Source: Pseudomonas sp. B20(2017) (GTDB taxonomy: Bacteria; Pseudomonadota; Gammaproteobacteria; Pseudomonadales; Pseudomonadaceae). From it: a stretch of DNA of 64,000 bases. Position numbers and translations under genes: made by a program. The notes under the pieces were generated by a model that saw only the letters and a program-made list of their open reading frames with translations, ran no database searches and was not told the origin of the DNA. Within the stretch, counting starts at the first letter, position 1; every line of letters begins with the position of its first letter. The stretch lies in contig NZ_NEJP01000009.1 of NCBI RefSeq assembly GCF_002113125.1, positions 62,001-126,000 of the forward strand. Direction: 5' to 3'. Shown piece after piece: positions 25,897 to 34,361 of this stretch.

Positions 25897-26400
25897 TCAA
25901 GCGTCCGGGGCTGCGGCGTTCAGGCCCAGCTCACCGAGTACGCGACCGCGGGATTCATCGTCGGCGAGCACGCCTTCGATGGCTTTACGGAACGCAGGTG
26001 CGTTACCCAGCGGGCCTTTGAGGGCCACCAGCGCATCGCGCAGTTCCATCAGTTTTTTCAGCTCAGGCACTTGCTCGACCAGGCTGGCCGGATTGAAGTC
26101 CTTCATGGAGTTGACGCGCAGTTGCACAGCCAGCTCGTCGGCCTCGCCATCTTCCTGCAGACGGTTCGGCACGCTCAGCGTCAGACCCAGCTCTTGCTTG
26201 GCCAGCACTTCGTCGAAGGTCATCTTGTCGATGCTGATCGGCTTGCGATCTTCGATCTTGCGATCGTCCTTGCGGTGGGTGTAGTCACCGATTGCCAGCA
26301 GCTTCAGCGGCAGTTCAATCTCTTCCTGAGCACCGCCGGTGGCGGGTTTGAAGGTGACGTTGATGCGTTCCTTGGGGGCTACCGAGCCTTCTTTGGCCAT
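25897..26400 (-). CDS. tssB: T6SS contractile sheath small subunit TssB (VipA)
   Basis: 167 aa from ATG at 26400, preceded by GGAGAAAAGCC; the open frame runs further upstream but into the tssA end. The family hallmark starts MAKEGSVAPKERINVTFKP, followed by EIELPLKLLAIGDYT and the ClpV-recognised helix region LKKLMELRDALVALKGPLGN. Partner of TssC. Confidence 0.96.
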   Translation of the reverse strand: MAKEGSVAPKERINVTFKPATGGAQEEIELPLKLLAIGDYTHRKDDRKIEDRKPISIDKMTFDEVLAKQELGLTLSVPNRLQEDGEADELAVQLRVNSMKDFNPASLVEQVPELKKLMELRDALVALKGPLGNAPAFRKAIEGVLADDESRGRVLGELGLNAAAPDA

Positions 26401-26432
26401 GGCTTTTCTCCTTGCGGTTGTGGCCCTGGGGC

Positions 26433-27995
26433 CTATTCGAGTACCACTTCGAGATCGAGGTGGCACAGCCTGCGATAAATCTCTTCCTTGCGTTCACGTA
26501 CGGCATGGTTCTGCGGTAACAACTCGCAGCAACTGTGCAGCAGGTGCAGCACTTCCAATGCAAGATCGGGCTCCCAGGCGTGCAGACCTGAGTCCTGTAA
26601 TGTCTGATCGAGGGTTTCGAGCTGGTTCTTGGCGAGTTCGTATTTCTTGGCCAGGAAGCACAGCCGCGCGAGGGCGAACTGCCAGAAGAAGCGTTCGCGG
26701 CCGCCGTGAGCCGATTGCAGGCCCTGCTTGAGGATCTGCACCGCTGGCTTGAGGCCTTCCTTGCGCAGGATCGGCTGGACTTCTTCGAGGGCCTTTTCCC
26801 AGGCGGGCTGGGTTTCGACGCTCTCGGCCTCGACCTTGCGCGGCGCGCTGGCGCTTTGCAGGTGCGGCATGACGTTGCCGGCGATCCACGCCCGGGTGGA
26901 CGGATCGGCGAACGGCGCGCCGTCATGGAAACGCAGCTCGATGATGCCGGGCAGGCGCTGAATCAAAAGCGCGAAGTGGATTTCCACTTCGCGCATGGCC
27001 AGCTCGGCGTTGAGGTTCTGGAGACATTCCCAGACCATTCGCTGGCCATCGAACCAGAACGGCGCCTTCGCCAGGCTCGCCTCCAGTTCCACCAGCAGGT
27101 CGGCGTATTTGCCCTGATCGAAACGGTCCTGATACTGCTTGAGCTTGTCGACCGGCAACCCGCGCAGCACGGTAATCTGCTCGGCATTGCGCTCGGGCAC
27201 CGCGTCGATCGTCATCCACAGCAAGGTGCGGTTGAGGCGCAGGGCGCGCAGATCGGTGGCTTTCTGCTTGAGCCACCAGGCGCACAACGGGCGGGCGCTT
27301 TCCTGCTGGGCGCGCAGGGCCTTGTGGGCTTCTTTCTCGTTGTCGATCGGCGCGCCAGGCGCCAGCAACTGGCTGGCGGCCTGTTTGACCTGTGCCACCG
27401 CCGCGCCCACCACGCCGGGAGCCGGCTGGTTGTCGGCAGCGCGCTGGATCATGGTTTTCAGGCGGCGGGAAAGCGGCAGCAGCAGCGGCGCATCATCGCC
27501 CAGATGCTCGGTGCAGGCGGCGTCGAGACCGGACAGATGCTCCGATAACTGCCGGAACATCGGCAGCTGTTCCTTGATCGCGATGTTCTCTGTGATCACC
27601 TGCTCCAGACGCGGCACCAGCCAGCCAATGGCGGCGGCTCGGGTGCGGGGTTTAAGCGGGTGAATCTCGGCCCAGTTGTTTTCCGACAAGTGGTGCAGCA
27701 AACCGAGGCCGGCAAGGAGGCCGGGGAAGGATTCACGCTGGTAAAGGGACCAGGTCAGCCAGGCGCCGACACGCAAATCCTTGGATTGGGTACGCAGAAG
27801 GTTTTCGCTGTTTTCGCGAATTTTCAGCCAGTCGATCTGCCCGCTTTCGTGCATCGACGAGGCTTTGGCCAGCTCGCTTTCCAGAGCCTCGAATTCGCTC
27901 GAGAAACGAACGTCTTCGCCCGCAAAATTCTCTTTGGAAACAGAGACTTTAGCGAGCTCGAGGTAATGGGCGGAAAGTTTGCTTGAGTAGGACAT
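26433..27995 (-). CDS. tssA: T6SS assembly protein TssA (ImpA N-domain)
   Basis: 520 aa. N-terminal ImpA domain (DWLKIRENSENLLRTQSKDLRVGAWL, LLHHLSENNWAEIHPLKPRTRAAAIGWL, both split here for length), a middle coiled region, and a C-terminal VasJ/TssA-type helical domain (ERFFWQFALARLCFLAKKYELA; ALEVLHLLHSCCELLPQN). It coordinates baseplate and sheath growth. First gene of the operon; ATG at 27995 with AAAGG upstream. No hcp lies before it. Confidence 0.95.
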   Translation of the reverse strand: MSYSSKLSAHYLELAKVSVSKENFAGEDVRFSSEFEALESELAKASSMHESGQIDWLKIRENSENLLRTQSKDLRVGAWLTWSLYQRESFPGLLAGLGLLHHLSENNWAEIHPLKPRTRAAAIGWLVPRLEQVITENIAIKEQLPMFRQLSEHLSGLDAACTEHLGDDAPLLLPLSRRLKTMIQRAADNQPAPGVVGAAVAQVKQAASQLLAPGAPIDNEKEAHKALRAQQESARPLCAWWLKQKATDLRALRLNRTLLWMTIDAVPERNAEQITVLRGLPVDKLKQYQDRFDQGKYADLLVELEASLAKAPFWFDGQRMVWECLQNLNAELAMREVEIHFALLIQRLPGIIELRFHDGAPFADPSTRAWIAGNVMPHLQSASAPRKVEAESVETQPAWEKALEEVQPILRKEGLKPAVQILKQGLQSAHGGRERFFWQFALARLCFLAKKYELAKNQLETLDQTLQDSGLHAWEPDLALEVLHLLHSCCELLPQNHAVRERKEEIYRRLCHLDLEVVLE

Positions 27996-29085
27996 CCATG
28001 GCCTTTATTTGGATTACGGTCGTGCGCCTATTGGAGTTGCAGCGGCGCGGGACAGTATCGAAGAGCAGTGAGAAGACTCATCCAATTGAGTATGTGCTCT
28101 TACAAGTGGGCGCATCGTAATCACTATGATGGCCACTAGCAAGCATCTGATTAAACAACAAGACGAAGTGTTCATTGGGCGCTGTAGGAGATCGCCCTAT
28201 ATGTGTCAGGGGTTTCCCTGATATCCGCTTATATTTCAAATTTTTGCCTACTCCTTCCGAAACCATTGCTCCAGAGCGGCTGGTCTATCCCGCCAAGGGG
28301 CATTTGCACGACCGTTCCACAAGTAAGCGGAGAAAGCATGACAAAACCGGAAAAAATTTGAAGTAGGACGCTTCTGAAAATACACCGGTATCTATTAACA
28401 AATGATTGACGACATTTGAAAACAACGAAAGTGCCATCAAAGTGATGGCCATTAGGAAATTAACTGAATTACAGTCCCGGGAAGACAGAATTTCTTGCGC
28501 AATGGATTAATCACTCCGCGTCTCATCCCCACAGCCATTTCCCGCGTTTTCCATGCTGTTTTAAAACACGGGACGCTCTGACTTAATCAAGAGGTTCTTC
28601 CGACACAAATCCGTTAAATACCTTGTTGGCGTGCCGGCCAATGTTTGCGTGCACTGACCAGGGAGGGTCACGACATCACGCCGCTTTCCCCTTCCGGCTC
28701 AGGGACAAGCGCATGTCTGAAGCTGTCAGTTCTGCGTGCCTCACGCTGCCGCTCCCTGCTGCTTACAACAACTGCAAGGTACTGGCGCTTGAGGATACCG
28801 ACACTATTAAGTCCCCTTCATCCTTCTGCAGACTGGATGGCAAAGGTATAACGGACTACCGCGAGCACACAGATATTGGCTTGGCGCACGACGGCATTGC
28901 CAAGGTCCGGTTGGGGGTGCCTGGCTCAAATCAGTCAAGATTGCCCGGGCTGAGAGGAGTGTCGTCAAGCGGGGCGGTATCAAGGGAAAAACGGGGGACG
29001 TTACGCGTTAACTCTTTCGTCTGAGTCCAAAACCCGCATCGAAAATTCGGCACCCCCTTCGGAAGCCGATCAGGAGCAATAACTC
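27996..29085. other. About 1.1 kb intergenic region upstream of the T6SS operon
   Basis: I see no convincing gene here. Several open frames of 60-130 codons exist, but none has a good ribosome site together with a plausible protein. The part 28,000-28,600 is AT-rich. The leader and promoter of the minus-strand tssA operon must lie here; one sigma-54-like element is listed separately. No tRNA, IS end or attachment-like repeat was found. Confidence 0.5.
28421..28436 (-). promoter_or_regulatory. Sigma-54-like -24/-12 element upstream of tssA
   Basis: Minus-strand sequence TGGCACTTTCGTTGTT: the -24 part TGGCAC is perfect and the GG-N10-G spacing is right, but the -12 part is TTGTT instead of TTGC(A/T). 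It points at tssA, 426 bp away. The sfa gene in the operon makes a sigma-54 promoter expected; this match is imperfect. Confidence 0.3.
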
Positions 29086-29439
29086 ATGGAATTGAAACCA
29101 CTGTTTCTCACGGCACTGCTGTTGTTGCCTAATATCCAGGCGTCTGCGGATACCCCGCCGCTGGATGGCCATTATTATCTGCATGGCGCCATGGAAATGG
29201 GCGCGGAACTGCTGCTGCGCACGGACGGAACCTTTGACGCAGGCGTGGCGTATGGCAGCGCTGACGGCTTTGCCAAAGGTACCTGGCATGTCGACAACGG
29301 CACATTGACGCTGAAAAGCGAAACCAAACCCTCTTCCAGCAACGATTTATCCGCTTTGTTTGAGGATCTGCAACTCACCATCGAGCCCAATTGCCTGGCA
29401 GTGGATTTCGGCAACGGCAAAACCTGTTTTCGGAAATAA
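29086..29439 (+). CDS. Small secreted protein of unknown function
   Basis: 117 aa. Signal peptide (ELKPLFLTALLLLPNIQASA) followed by a mature domain of about 95 residues that looks all-beta (LLLRTDGTFDAGVAYGSADG, GTWHVDNGTLTL) and has two Cys near the C-terminus (EPNCLAVDFGNGKTCF) that may form a disulphide. The ribosome site is AGGAGCAATAACTC. The pattern of signal peptide plus FxxGVAYGSADGFAKGTW is that of a lipocalin-like or beta-barrel periplasmic protein, but I do not recognise a family. Ends at a strong bidirectional terminator. Confidence 0.8.
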   Translation: MELKPLFLTALLLLPNIQASADTPPLDGHYYLHGAMEMGAELLLRTDGTFDAGVAYGSADGFAKGTWHVDNGTLTLKSETKPSSSNDLSALFEDLQLTIEPNCLAVDFGNGKTCFRK

Positions 29440-29448
29440 TCCAGGCAC

Positions 29449-29489
29449 AAAAAAATGGGCATCCGACCGCAATCGGTATGCCCATTTTT
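29449..29489. terminator. Bidirectional intrinsic terminator
   Basis: AAAATGGGCATCCGA and TCGGTATGCCCATTTT form a long stem (one C/T irregularity) around CCGCAA, flanked by A7 on the left and T5 on the right. It serves both the secreted-protein gene on the plus strand and the HU gene on the minus strand, which converge here. Confidence 0.85.
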
Positions 29490-29526
29490 CATGCAGCGTG
29501 CCCGGCTGACCGGGCGTTCGCCGCGA

Positions 29527-29802
29527 TTATGGATTGACGCTGTCTTTCAATGATTTGCCTGGCTTGAACGCAACGGTGTTGCTGGCCTTGATCTTCACCG
29601 GTTCACCGGTTTGCGGGTTTTTGCCGGTGCGGGCACCGCGGTGGCGTTGCAGGAAGGTGCCGAAGCCCACCAGCGTGACGCTGTCCTTGCGGTGCAGGGC
29701 GCCGGTGATTTCTTCGAGAACGGCGTTGAGAACGCGGTTGGCCTGCTCTTTGGTCAGATCCGCTTTTTCAGCGATTGCAGCGGCGAGTTCTGGTTTACGC
29801 AT
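29527..29802 (-). CDS. HU-family DNA-binding protein
   Basis: 91 aa. Complete HU/IHF fold: MRKPELAAAIAEKADLTKEQ, then DSVTLVGFGTFLQRHRGARTG (GFGTF signature) and the arm NPQTGEPVKIKASNTVAFKPGK. It compacts and bends DNA as a dimer. Ribosome site AAGGGG before the start. Monocistronic, between a terminator and rubredoxin reductase; the same neighbour order occurs in P. aeruginosa. Confidence 0.95.
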   Translation of the reverse strand: MRKPELAAAIAEKADLTKEQANRVLNAVLEEITGALHRKDSVTLVGFGTFLQRHRGARTGKNPQTGEPVKIKASNTVAFKPGKSLKDSVNP

Positions 29803-29992
29803 TAGTGAAGCCCCTTTGACGGTTTTTTGTTGTTATGTCCGTGCTGTTCTCGTTGGAACAGCGCCCAAGGCGCCGCAGGCTCTACTCTGCGGCAGACGGG
29901 AGTGAGGATGGCACGCGGTTAAGGGCGGCGCCAGTCTCCACGCGACCTTTGTGGGGGCAAAAGCGGGGTGATTCCGACAGAACGACCGGTAT

Positions 29993-31141
29993 TTACGCCA
30001 GCAAGGCCGGAAGCTGTCTGTTCAGCGCGAGTTTTTCCATCACCGCCGCACCGGTCAGGGCATAACCGAGCAATTGCCCTTCGGCGTCGTGGCACAGCAC
30101 TTTAATGTCGGCGCCCTGCCCTTCGACCGTCCAGACACCCTCGCGGCCCCGTGGTGGCGGCGAAACCACCAGCGGGCAAACCGGCGTTTTCACGGTGATC
30201 GGCATCGGCCCGTAGTTCACCACGGTTGGGTTGCCGGCCAGAGTCTGTGCCAGCGCTCGCGCACAACTCATGAGGGGCATGACGTACAGAAGATTCAGCC
30301 CGTCGACCTCGGCGCAGTCGCCCAGGGCGTAAATATTGGCGTGAGAGGTCTGCAAATGACGGTCGACCACCACGCCGCGATTGGTCTGGATACCGGCGGC
30401 CGCCGCCAGATCGATCCGTGGACGCAGGCCGATGGCCGAGACCACCACATCGCACGGGACAACCTGGCCGTCGGACAGGTGCGCTTCCAGCCCATCAGCG
30501 ACTTTTTGCAGACGGGTCAGCACCGGGCCGAGGTGGAAACGTGCACCGAGGCTTTCCAGCCCGGCCTGTACCGCGGCAGCGGCCGCCGGATGCAGCAGGG
30601 TCGGCATCACCTGTTCGCACGGTGCAACCAGTTGCACCTCATAGCCACCAAGGATCAGGTCATTGGCGAACTCGCAGCCGATCAGCCCGGCGCCGAGCAG
30701 CAGCACTCGACGTTTGCCGGCCGCTGCGGCGCGAAAGCGCGCGTAGTCTTCGAGATCGTTGATCGGGAACACCAGATCCCCGCCATCGCCATCGATCGGC
30801 ACGCGCACGGTTTCGGCGCCCCAGGCGAGGATCAGGTCACGATAGCTCACCGCTTCCTCACCGATCCACAACCGCTTGTGGCCTGGATCGATGCCGCTGA
30901 TGCGGGTGTGAGTGCGGATCTCGGCCTTCAACTGCTCGGCCATGGCGCCCGGCTCGGCCATGCTCAGGCCGTCGGCGTCCTTGTTCTTGCCGAAGCCGGT
31001 GGACAGCATCGGCTTGGAGTAGGAACGACCGTCATCGGCAGTAATCAGCAGCAACGGGGTTTCGCCATCGAGTTTGCGAAACTCGCGGGCCAGGTTGTAA
31101 CCCGCAAGCCCGGTGCCAACGATTACGACAGGTGCGCTCAT
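29993..31141 (-). CDS. Rubredoxin-NAD(+) reductase
   Basis: 382 aa FAD/NAD(P)-dependent oxidoreductase. FAD motif [19 protein letters not shown] at the N-terminus, NAD motif [17 protein letters not shown] near residue 145, second FAD motif [13 protein letters not shown] near 268. The conserved SYSKPMLS region and a C-terminal domain of about 70 residues fit the rubredoxin reductase family. It transfers electrons from NADH to rubredoxin, whose gene lies 21 bp upstream in the same operon. In Pseudomonas this serves alkane hydroxylases or oxidative-stress protection; no alkB is seen here. Confidence 0.93.
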   Translation of the reverse strand: MSAPVVIVGTGLAGYNLAREFRKLDGETPLLLITADDGRSYSKPMLSTGFGKNKDADGLSMAEPGAMAEQLKAEIRTHTRISGIDPGHKRLWIGEEAVSYRDLILAWGAETVRVPIDGDGGDLVFPINDLEDYARFRAAAAGKRRVLLLGAGLIGCEFANDLILGGYEVQLVAPCEQVMPTLLHPAAAAAVQAGLESLGARFHLGPVLTRLQKVADGLEAHLSDGQVVPCDVVVSAIGLRPRIDLAAAAGIQTNRGVVVDRHLQTSHANIYALGDCAEVDGLNLLYVMPLMSCARALAQTLAGNPTVVNYGPMPITVKTPVCPLVVSPPPRGREGVWTVEGQGADIKVLCHDAEGQLLGYALTGAAVMEKLALNRQLPALLA

Positions 31142-31162
31142 GCCCTACTCCTCAGTGTGTTC

Positions 31163-31330
31163 TCAGTTGATTTCGATCATTTCGAAGTCCATCTTGCCGA
31201 CGCCGCAGTCCGGGCACAGCCAGTCTTCCGGCACGTCCTGCCACAGGGTGCCCGGCGCAATACCGTCATCCGGCCAGCCGTCGGCTTCGTTATAGATCAG
31301 GCCGCAGACCACACATTGCCACTTTTTCAT
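31163..31330 (-). CDS. rubA: Rubredoxin
   Basis: 55 aa. [20 protein letters not shown] and [19 protein letters not shown] contain the two CxxC iron-binding knuckles (CVVCG, CPDCG) and the usual PGT..DVPEDW loop between them. It carries one Fe(SCys)4 centre and passes electrons from the reductase encoded next. P. aeruginosa has two tandem rubredoxin genes in this place; here only one is present. Confidence 0.96.
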   Translation of the reverse strand: MKKWQCVVCGLIYNEADGWPDDGIAPGTLWQDVPEDWLCPDCGVGKMDFEMIEIN

Positions 31331-31529
31331 TCAGGTACTTCCTCAGGGTTCAGGCTTTAGCCGGCGCGGACGGTCGATGGTGCAGCGCTGCCGTCCGGCT
31401 CAGGGCGTTTTGTACTGATCGGGCCGGGCAGATGCAAGCCTGTTCGGCGCAGCGGCGACCCGGATCAATCAAACTCGCGGCTCGCCATGGTAAGCTCGCC
31501 GCCTCATTTGCTGCCAATAATGACTCATT

Positions 31530-32081
31530 GTGCAACACACAAACGCTCCGCTGTGGCGCCCGCAAAGCGAACTGACACCCCTCCCCGACACATCCACGCT
31601 CGACTGGCTGTTCGACGAAGGCTCCCTGACCCGCCGGCTGACGCGCCTGTCCGATGACGGCTTCAGCGTGACGCCGCTGTTCGAAGGCTGGCAAACCCTG
31701 CGCGACGACGAATGCGCGGCGCTGGACCTGGCCGAAGGCAGCGAGGGCTGGGTGCGCGAGGTGTATCTGCGCGGGCATGGCGAGGCCTGGGTGTTCGCCC
31801 GCAGCGTGGCGTCGCGCAGCGCATTGCAGGGTGACGGCTTGCACATGGATGAACTGGGCAGCCGCTCGCTGGGCGAACTGCTGTTCTGCGATCACGCCTT
31901 CCAGCGCCGCGCCATCGAAGTCTGCCATTACCCCGAACACTGGCTGCCTGAAGGTTCCCGGGCTGCCGGCCTGTGGGGGCGACGCTCGCGTTTCGACCGT
32001 GGGGCATTGAGCGTACTGGTGGCGGAGATATTCCTGCCTACGCTGTGGGAAGCCGTCCGCGCCCGTCCGGAGAACTGCTGA
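31530..32081 (+). CDS. ubiC: Chorismate pyruvate-lyase
   Basis: 183 aa. Converts chorismate to 4-hydroxybenzoate and pyruvate, the first committed step of ubiquinone synthesis. Conserved parts: WREVYL-like [27 protein letters not shown], and the C-terminal LWGRRSRF.....LLVAEIFLP (here [12 protein letters not shown]). The start is a GTG at 31530 with no strong ribosome site, so translation may be weak. The stop overlaps the ubiA start (TGATG). Confidence 0.95.
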   Translation: MQHTNAPLWRPQSELTPLPDTSTLDWLFDEGSLTRRLTRLSDDGFSVTPLFEGWQTLRDDECAALDLAEGSEGWVREVYLRGHGEAWVFARSVASRSALQGDGLHMDELGSRSLGELLFCDHAFQRRAIEVCHYPEHWLPEGSRAAGLWGRRSRFDRGALSVLVAEIFLPTLWEAVRARPENC

Positions 32082-32971
32082 TGTATCAAAGCCTGCTCAA
32101 ATCCCTGAATCGCTTGAACCCGCGCGCCTGGGACTTCATCCAGCTGACCCGGATGGACAAGCCGATCGGCATTTATCTGCTGCTGTGGCCGACGCTCTGG
32201 GCGCTGTGGATTGCCGGTAAAGGCTCGCCATCCCTGGCCAATATCGTGATTTTCGTCCTCGGCGTGGTATTGACCCGCGCCGGTGGCTGCGTGATCAACG
32301 ACTGGGCCGACCGCAAGGTCGACGGCCACGTCAAACGTACTGCGCAGCGGCCTATCGCTGCCGGCAGGATCAGTTCGAAAGAGGCGCTGGTGTTCTTCGC
32401 GCTGCTGATGGGCGTGAGTTTCCTGCTGGTGCTGTGCACCAACGCCGCGACAATCTGGCTGTCGCTGGGTGGTCTGGCGTTGGCGTTCACTTATCCGTTC
32501 ATGAAGCGCTACACCTATTACCCGCAGGTGGTGCTGGGCGCGGCGTTCTCCTGGGGGATGCCGATGGCGTTCACTGCCGAGACCGGTGAGCTGCCGGCGA
32601 CCGCCTGGCTGCTGTGGATCGCCAACCTGCTGTGGACGGTGGGCTACGACACCTATTACGCGATGACCGACCGCGACGATGACCTGAAGATCGGCGTGAA
32701 ATCCACGGCGATCCTGTTCGGCGAAGCGGACCGGGTAATTATCCTGACCTTGCAGGCGCTGTCGCTGGGCTGCCTGCTACTGGCCGGGTCGAAGTTCGAG
32801 CTGGGGATGTGGTTCCACCTCGGTCTGCTGGTGGCGGCCGGGTGCTACGCCTGGGAGTTCTGGTACACCCGTGACCGGGACCGGATGCGTTGCTTCAAGG
32901 CGTTCCTGCACAACCACTGGGCCGGGCTGGCGATTTTCGTCGGGATCGTGCTGGATTACGCGTTGCGCTGA
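32081..32971 (+). CDS. ubiA: 4-hydroxybenzoate octaprenyltransferase
   Basis: 296 aa from ATG at 32081 (TGATG junction with ubiC). Integral membrane prenyltransferase with eight or nine membrane segments. Both Asp-rich motifs are present: [15 protein letters not shown] for Mg-prenyl diphosphate near residue 70 and [17 protein letters not shown] near 190. Attaches the polyprenyl tail to 4-hydroxybenzoate made by UbiC. Followed by a REP pair. Confidence 0.97.
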   Translation: MYQSLLKSLNRLNPRAWDFIQLTRMDKPIGIYLLLWPTLWALWIAGKGSPSLANIVIFVLGVVLTRAGGCVINDWADRKVDGHVKRTAQRPIAAGRISSKEALVFFALLMGVSFLLVLCTNAATIWLSLGGLALAFTYPFMKRYTYYPQVVLGAAFSWGMPMAFTAETGELPATAWLLWIANLLWTVGYDTYYAMTDRDDDLKIGVKSTAILFGEADRVIILTLQALSLGCLLLAGSKFELGMWFHLGLLVAAGCYAWEFWYTRDRDRMRCFKAFLHNHWAGLAIFVGIVLDYALR

Positions 32972-32981
32972 TCCACAGAAC

Positions 32982-33090
32982 CTGTGGGAGCAAGCCCGCT
33001 CCGGGCGGCGATCCGACGAAAGCGTTGGGTCAGTTGCCACATAGGCTGACTGAAAAGACGCCTTCGCGAGCAAGCCCGCTCCCACAGGGG
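32982..33090. repeat. REP pair (BIME) after ubiA
   Basis: Left copy GTGGGAGCAAGCCCGCTCCG followed by the variant tail GGCGGCGATCC, right copy CTTCGCGAGCAAGCCCGCTC in opposite orientation, with a linker containing GGTCAGTTGCCACATAGGCT. It can fold as one long hairpin at the ubiA 3' end. Confidence 0.9.
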
Positions 33091-33098
33091 AGTTGCGT

Positions 33099-33482
33099 TT
33101 ATTTGTGCTCGTGCACCACGTGCCAAACGTCCTTCATGCCATCGCCCTTCATTTCTCCGGGCTTCTCATCCTTCACGAACGTATACAGCGGCTTGCCGTC
33201 GTAGGCGTACTGCATCATGCCGTCATCGCGCTTGATCACCGTCCATTTGCCTTCGGCCTTGGCGCCTGCGGGAGCCATCATCGGCGGCCAGTTCTTGGCG
33301 CAATCGCCGTTGCACATCGACTTGCCGCCACTGTCCTTGTCGAACGTGTAGAGCGTCATGCCCTTGTGGTCGACCATCATTCCGTCTTTCATCATGGCCG
33401 GCTCGGCCGCCATCGCCAGTCCAGGCAGAGTCAGGGCAGCAGCCATCAACAGAGCTTTAAGGGAAGCAGTCATTTGAGTCAT
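33099..33482 (-). CDS. Secreted Yx(F/W/Y)xxD-repeat protein (COG4315 type)
   Basis: 127 aa. Signal peptide (LKALLMAAALTLPGLAMAAE), Met-rich start of the mature protein (AMMKDGMMVDHKGM), then two copies of the hallmark repeat: LYTFDKDSGGKSMCNGDCAKNWPPMMAP and PLYTFVKDEKPGEM. The two Cys in MCNGDCAKNW are typical of the family, whose function is unknown. Divergently transcribed from phoB; a Pho-box-like element in the shared region faces this gene. Confidence 0.88.
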   Translation of the reverse strand: MTQMTASLKALLMAAALTLPGLAMAAEPAMMKDGMMVDHKGMTLYTFDKDSGGKSMCNGDCAKNWPPMMAPAGAKAEGKWTVIKRDDGMMQYAYDGKPLYTFVKDEKPGEMKGDGMKDVWHVVHEHK

Positions 33483-33562
33483 GGAAACCTTCTCTTGTGG
33501 TTGTCAGGATTCGGACTTAGAGCTTAGTTCAGGATTCGCACAATCGCCGCCGGACTAAAATA

Positions 33563-33596
33563 CTGTCACACGACTGCAATAATTCCGTTATCTAAT
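33563..33596 (+). promoter_or_regulatory. Pho box and -10 of the phoB promoter
   Basis: CTGTCAC-ACGA-CTGCAAT (33563-33580) matches the 7-4-7 direct-repeat Pho box; exactly 10 nt later comes TCTAAT (33591-33596) as -10. The spacing equals that before pstS and pstC in this window. It implies PhoB autoregulation of phoBR. Confidence 0.75.
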
Positions 33597-33603
33597 GCGG
33601 CGC

Positions 33604-33621
33604 AAGACAGTTAAATGACAA
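33604..33621 (-). promoter_or_regulatory. Second Pho-box-like site, opposite orientation
   Basis: Minus-strand TTGTCAT-TTAA-CTGTCTT, again 7-4-7. It lies just before the phoB start and points to the divergent COG4315-type gene (start 122 bp away). It could drive that gene or act as a downstream operator on phoB. Confidence 0.5.
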
Positions 33622-33633
33622 GAGGATTAAGGC

Positions 33634-34323
33634 ATGGTTGGCAGGAGCATTCTGATCGTCGACGACGAAGCGCCCATTCGCGAAATGATCGCCGTTGCGT
33701 TGGAAATGGCCGGCTATGACTGCCTCGAGGCAGAGAACTCGCAGCAGGCCCACGCCATCATCGTCGACCGTAAACCGGACCTGATCCTGCTCGACTGGAT
33801 GCTGCCCGGCACCTCCGGCATCGAGCTGGCCCGCCGCCTCAAGCGTGACGAGCTGACCGGGGACATCCCGATCATCATGCTCACCGCCAAGGGCGAAGAG
33901 GACAACAAGATCCAGGGTCTGGAAGTCGGCGCCGACGACTACATCACCAAACCGTTTTCCCCACGCGAACTGGTGGCGCGCCTGAAGGCCGTGCTGCGCC
34001 GCGCCGGCCCGACCGACGGCGAAGCGCCGATCGAAGTCGGCGGCCTGCTGCTCGACCCGATCAGCCACCGCGTGACCATCGACGGCCGTCCGGCCGAGAT
34101 GGGCCCGACCGAATACCGACTGCTGCAATTCTTCATGACCCATCAGGAACGCGCCTACACCCGCGGCCAGTTGCTGGACCAGGTCTGGGGCGGCAACGTC
34201 TATGTTGAAGAGCGCACTGTCGACGTGCACATCCGGCGCCTGCGCAAGGCCCTCGGCGACGCCTACGAAAATCTGGTACAAACCGTGCGCGGCACCGGCT
34301 ACCGGTTCTCCACCAAAGCCTGA
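33634..34323 (+). CDS. phoB: Phosphate regulon response regulator
   Basis: 229 aa OmpR-type regulator. Receiver domain with acidic pair [10 protein letters not shown], phospho-acceptor Asp54 in [13 protein letters not shown], and Lys in [14 protein letters not shown]; winged-helix domain [21 protein letters not shown] ... [12 protein letters not shown] ... GTGYRFSTK. Activated by PhoR under phosphate limitation and binds Pho boxes with sigma-70. A Pho box precedes the gene. phoR starts 38 bp downstream. Confidence 0.98.
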   Translation: MVGRSILIVDDEAPIREMIAVALEMAGYDCLEAENSQQAHAIIVDRKPDLILLDWMLPGTSGIELARRLKRDELTGDIPIIMLTAKGEEDNKIQGLEVGADDYITKPFSPRELVARLKAVLRRAGPTDGEAPIEVGGLLLDPISHRVTIDGRPAEMGPTEYRLLQFFMTHQERAYTRGQLLDQVWGGNVYVEERTVDVHIRRLRKALGDAYENLVQTVRGTGYRFSTKA

Positions 34324-34361
34324 GCCGAGCGCCAGCCCCGTAGACAAGGACCGCATTTTCC

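Noticed and set aside
28126..28145. TGGCCACTAGCAAGC on the plus strand as a sigma-54 promoter
   Set aside because: GG-N10-GC spacing is right, but the flanking bases do not match (-12 reads AAGC) and it points away from tssA toward DNA without a gene.
28623..29024. 133-codon open frame on the plus strand upstream of the small secreted protein
   Set aside because: No ribosome site, no recognisable pattern, odd composition; not supported as a gene.
27996..29085. tRNA, integrase site or IS end next to the T6SS operon as a mark of island insertion
   Set aside because: Looked for tRNA-like cloverleaf parts, direct repeats and transposase remnants; none seen.
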